Source of the DNA: CAYMQB01 sp964392665
Lineage (GTDB): Bacteria > Hydrothermota > E44-bin80
Assembly: GCA_964392665.1 (NCBI GenBank)
Contig: CAYMQB010000007.1
Location: 19,254 to 83,253 of the forward strand
Reading direction: 5' to 3'
Length of the DNA: 64,000 nucleotides
Part shown: in pieces, positions 61,680-64,000 of the stretch
Layout: every line of letters begins with the position of its first letter
How positions within the stretch are numbered: the stretch's first letter is position 1
Made by a program: the position numbers and the translations under genes
The notes under the pieces: model-generated
Databases searched by the model: none
Told to the model about the DNA's origin: nothing
The model's input: the letters and a program-made list of their open reading frames with translations, nothing else

Positions 61680-62237
61680 GTGCGAACATTTATTGCCACT
61701 GAGTTACCGAAAGGGATAAGAACAGAGATTTTTTCCCTTAGGCACAATATTCCTCATAATAGTGCACGCATTAAGTGGGTTAAAGAGGAGAACATTCATC
61801 TTACTCTCCTATTTCTCGGAGAAATTTTTGAACAACAGCTTGAAGAAGTAGAGATGGCTTGCAAATTGGTTTCCCAACGACATAAAAAGTTTCAAATGTC
61901 GATTAAGGCAAGTGGAGTTTTCCCGAATTTCAGAAGACCAAGAGTAATATGGGTTGGCATATGCCAGGAATCCAGAGAGCATCTTGTTTCTCTTGCTTCA
62001 GATTTAATGAGAGCACTTGTTTCCCTTAATTTGGATGATAGAAAAGATTTCAGTCCCCATATCACATTTGGACGAGTTAAATCTGTATACGACCTGCACG
62101 CACTACAACGGGGAGTTGAATCAATTTCAATTGAAACAGAGAAATACACTGTTAAAGAAATAATCCTTTTTAAAAGTACACTAAAACCGAGCGGAGCTAT
62201 CTACACTCCGCTATCGAGATTTCAGCTTCAGCAATAA
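61680..62237 (+). CDS. thpR: RNA 2',3'-cyclic phosphodiesterase
   Basis: 2H phosphoesterase of 185 residues that opens 2',3'-cyclic phosphates on RNA ends. The two HxTx motifs are HLTLLFLGE (about 40) and HITFGRVK (about 128). The protein starts GTG-RTFIATELP, typical of the family, with AAGGA upstream. It lies 27 bp after cinA, a frequent neighbour in bacteria. Confidence 0.93.
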   Translation: MRTFIATELPKGIRTEIFSLRHNIPHNSARIKWVKEENIHLTLLFLGEIFEQQLEEVEMACKLVSQRHKKFQMSIKASGVFPNFRRPRVIWVGICQESREHLVSLASDLMRALVSLNLDDRKDFSPHITFGRVKSVYDLHALQRGVESISIETEKYTVKEIILFKSTLKPSGAIYTPLSRFQLQQ

Positions 62238-62250
62238 AACATTTTGAGAT

Positions 62251-62943
62251 GTGAAAAAGATAGCCTCTTATCTTAATATTTGCAAGGATAGTCCGAACAC
62301 GACGAGAACGGTGGAAAAATTAAAGGAGGTGTACCGTAGAAAAAAGTCTGAAATAAAAAAACGATTTGATGCTTTTGAACTTAAATGGGAAAATGGCAGC
62401 GAAGAAGAGATATTTGCAGAATTGGTTTTCTGCATTCTAACACCACAATCTAATGCCATATCTTGCTGGAATAGTGTAAGAAACTTGAAAAGTAGAAATT
62501 TGTTGTTGGAAGGAACAGAACGCGTTATTGCAAAAACCTTAAAGGGTGTTAGATTTCACAACAAGAAGGCAAAGTATATAATAGAAGCAAGAAAACTGTT
62601 TTCAGTAAATGGTAAAATATCTATTAAACCCAAGGCAAAACAAGCAAGCATTCGCGATATAAGGGATTGGTTTGTGCAAAAAGTAAAGGGTTTAGGATAT
62701 AAAGAAGCCAGTCATTTCCTGAGAAATGTGGGACTGACCGATGATTTAGCTATTCTTGATAGACATATCCTTAGAAACCTGAAACTTACTGGTGTAATAA
62801 AAGAGATTCCGAATTCTCTACCCAGAAAGAAATATATTGACCTTGAGGACAGAATGAGAGAATTTGCAGAAAAAATTAACATACCTATTGGTTATTTGGA
62901 TTTCGTAATGTGGTACAAAGAGACAGGGAAAATATTCAAATAG
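62251..62943 (+). CDS. N-glycosylase/DNA lyase, Ogg2 type
   Basis: Helix-hairpin-helix DNA repair enzyme of 230 residues that removes 8-oxoguanine and nicks the strand. The HhH with the catalytic Lys is VKGLGYKEASHFLRNVG (Lys about 152), and the catalytic Asp is in LAILDRHILRNL (about 170). The short N-terminal helix bundle (FAELVFCILTPQSNA) fits the Ogg2 group of archaea and some thermophilic bacteria, not MutY or Nth (no C-terminal FeS cysteines). Start GTG 62251. Confidence 0.88.
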   Translation: MKKIASYLNICKDSPNTTRTVEKLKEVYRRKKSEIKKRFDAFELKWENGSEEEIFAELVFCILTPQSNAISCWNSVRNLKSRNLLLEGTERVIAKTLKGVRFHNKKAKYIIEARKLFSVNGKISIKPKAKQASIRDIRDWFVQKVKGLGYKEASHFLRNVGLTDDLAILDRHILRNLKLTGVIKEIPNSLPRKKYIDLEDRMREFAEKINIPIGYLDFVMWYKETGKIFK

Positions 62944-62951
62944 GATTTGAG

Positions 62952-62970
62952 TTTTAACCTAAGGCTAAAA
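62952..62970. terminator. small bidirectional terminator
   Basis: TTTTAACC and GGCTAAAA pair around a three-base loop with one mismatch. It sits in the 20-bp gap of two convergent genes and overlaps the stop of the PorV-like gene. Confidence 0.4.
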
Positions 62971-63873
62971 TATACGTGATAATGTCAGAGAATGGGAAAA
63001 TCCAAAATCAGCTTTGGGTTCTACAGCATAATCGAGACCGAATATTTTCCATAAAAAACCTACGCCAAATGAAGTGCCAGCCATTATGTCCGACCCAAAA
63101 TCATTTTTTAGTTCAGTCGCAGCATTACTATATCCAGCCCTCAAAGCAAACATAGGGATGAGCCACCATTCGGCACCCAAGCCCGTTATAGTTCTTGAAT
63201 CAGTGAGAATTTTAGTAAAATCGAAATTTACATTCAAAATATCCATTGGATGAAACGAGAATCCAGCGGTAACAGAAACAGGAAAGGAGGCTTTATCTTG
63301 ATAATGCGCCTTGAACTGCTTGCCTATATTTTTACCTAGGAGCGCAACCGTAAGATGCCTTTCTCTCATAATGTATTGAATGCCAATATCTGTTCCTGCT
63401 CCGTATGAAGTAAAAGAATCTATCTTTTCATAAACTAATTTTACACTTAAACCGACCGAAAGGTCGTCGGATAATGAACGACTCATTGCTGAGAGAAAGA
63501 GCATATCCATAGGCGTGAAAGAGCCCAGGTTTTCATTATTTTCTCCTCTTCTTTCGATAGAACCGTAATTGACATAATTCAGTCCAAAACCGAACGTATT
63601 TTGACCCTTATTCAGGGCGTATGACACCTCGCCAAACTTTATATCCGCAACATAAAGAACCAGCCCGGTTGAAAGCATTTCTTTCTCGATTCCATTCAAA
63701 CCAGAAGGATTCCAGTAAAGCGCATGCACATCATTGGAGATTGCGCAAAAATTCCCTCCCATGGCATTGGGTCTTGCTGCAATTCCCACATTCAAAAAAT
63801 CATAAACAGATGCATTAAGGATTGTTAACGAAAAAAGCAGAACGATCAAAAAGACATAGCTTAAAATTCTCAT
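62965..63873 (-). CDS. PorV/PorQ-family outer-membrane protein
   Basis: Protein of 302 residues with a signal peptide ending ILNAS. The mature start VGIAARPNAMGGNFCAISNDVHALYWNPSGL is the PorV/PorQ (UPF0164) signature. The rest is a beta-barrel with repeated Gly/aromatic strands ending SHSLTLSRIF. PorV shuttles type IX cargo to the cell surface in Bacteroidota, which fits the two secreted enzymes with sorting domains in this window. GGAGGAG precedes the ATG. Confidence 0.88.
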   Translation of the reverse strand: MRILSYVFLIVLLFSLTILNASVYDFLNVGIAARPNAMGGNFCAISNDVHALYWNPSGLNGIEKEMLSTGLVLYVADIKFGEVSYALNKGQNTFGFGLNYVNYGSIERRGENNENLGSFTPMDMLFLSAMSRSLSDDLSVGLSVKLVYEKIDSFTSYGAGTDIGIQYIMRERHLTVALLGKNIGKQFKAHYQDKASFPVSVTAGFSFHPMDILNVNFDFTKILTDSRTITGLGAEWWLIPMFALRAGYSNAATELKNDFGSDIMAGTSFGVGFLWKIFGLDYAVEPKADFGFSHSLTLSRIF

Positions 63874-63899
63874 AATATACTCCTCCCATAATTTGTGAA

Positions 63900-63928
63900 A
63901 TCATACCATAGTATTTCTTTTAATGCAA
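63900..63928 (-). promoter_or_regulatory. porV-like gene promoter, TTGCAT-17-TATGAT
   Basis: On the minus strand TTGCAT is at 63928-63923 and TATGAT at 63905-63900 with a 17-bp spacer. The rest of the sequence to 64000 shows no gene. Confidence 0.55.
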
Positions 63929-64000
63929 GGAAAAAAAGGCGAGTTTCAGACAAATCGAAAGTAGAATTAAGCAGTGTATCTTTGCACTTAAAAATCATCC

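Overview
The window is 64 kb of compact, AT-rich bacterial chromosome. Genes sit in long co-directional runs, many with 4-bp ATGA-type overlaps, clear AGGAGG ribosome sites and TTGACA/TATAAT-like promoters. No rRNA, tRNA, CRISPR array, insertion sequence or prophage was seen. The gene content points to a Gram-negative, anaerobic, protein-degrading member of an FCB-like or candidate phylum (WOR-3/Stahlbacteria- or Cloacimonadota-like; this is inference). The reasons are an Omp85 protein, two secreted enzymes with type IX-style C-terminal sorting domains (a gingipain-family C25 protease and an agmatine/peptidyl-arginine deiminase), a PorV/PorQ-like barrel, an M29 aminopeptidase, and a large Hdr/Nuo-type electron-transfer operon.

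Layout. 0-8 kb (+): carA, carB, rpe and a HEAT-repeat protein with a glycine-rich insert. 8-17.7 kb (-): a PhoU-like protein, NptA-type transporter, TatD nuclease, methionine aminopeptidase, DUF4159 protein, a 916-residue coiled-coil protein, a XerC/D recombinase, a beta-CASP metallo-hydrolase and a small barrel protein. 18-22 kb (+): an envelope operon of pseudopilin-like lipoprotein, TPR lipoprotein, small membrane protein, HNH nuclease and Omp85 protein. 22-25.4 kb: the secreted deiminase (-), divergent from an AbiEi/AbiEii toxin-antitoxin pair (+). 25.4-31.6 kb (-): a lipoprotein, M29 aminopeptidase, a 38-residue lysine-rich protein, the C25 protease and an AbfB-type beta-trefoil lipoprotein.

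31.7-45.9 kb (-) is the most unusual part. One promoter appears to serve HdrC, HdrB, five regulatory genes (two DRTGG, CBS-ATPase, PHP, ATPase), NuoE, an HndB-like ferredoxin, NuoF, a HoxU/NuoG-N-like protein, HdrA, a TfrB/SdhB-like protein, a TfrA/SdhA-like flavoprotein, MvhD and an FdhB/FrhB-like protein. Every module of an NADH-linked, flavin-based electron-bifurcating complex is there, but no hydrogenase. The likely terminal module is a fumarate-reductase-type flavoprotein.

46-48 kb (+) holds recA and recX, then a 141-bp element with 13-bp terminal inverted repeats. 48-55.3 kb (-) holds an NptA/PhoU fusion with an Ig-like domain, a TPR protein, a CPBP protease, kbl and dnaA. A probable replication origin lies at 55.3-55.75 kb: DnaA boxes, an AT-rich tract, and gene direction that switches there. 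A 34-residue basic protein gene follows. 56-63 kb (+) carries a chemosensory module (ExeA-type ATPase, CheW, six-TM receptor, CheW-like), then pgpA, cinA, thpR and an Ogg2-type glycosylase. A PorV/PorQ-like gene (-) closes the window.

A plausible combined picture is an amino-acid fermenter. Secreted C25 protease and deiminase plus the cytoplasmic M29 aminopeptidase break down protein, and the Hdr/Nuo complex balances NADH, ferredoxin and low-potential acceptors.
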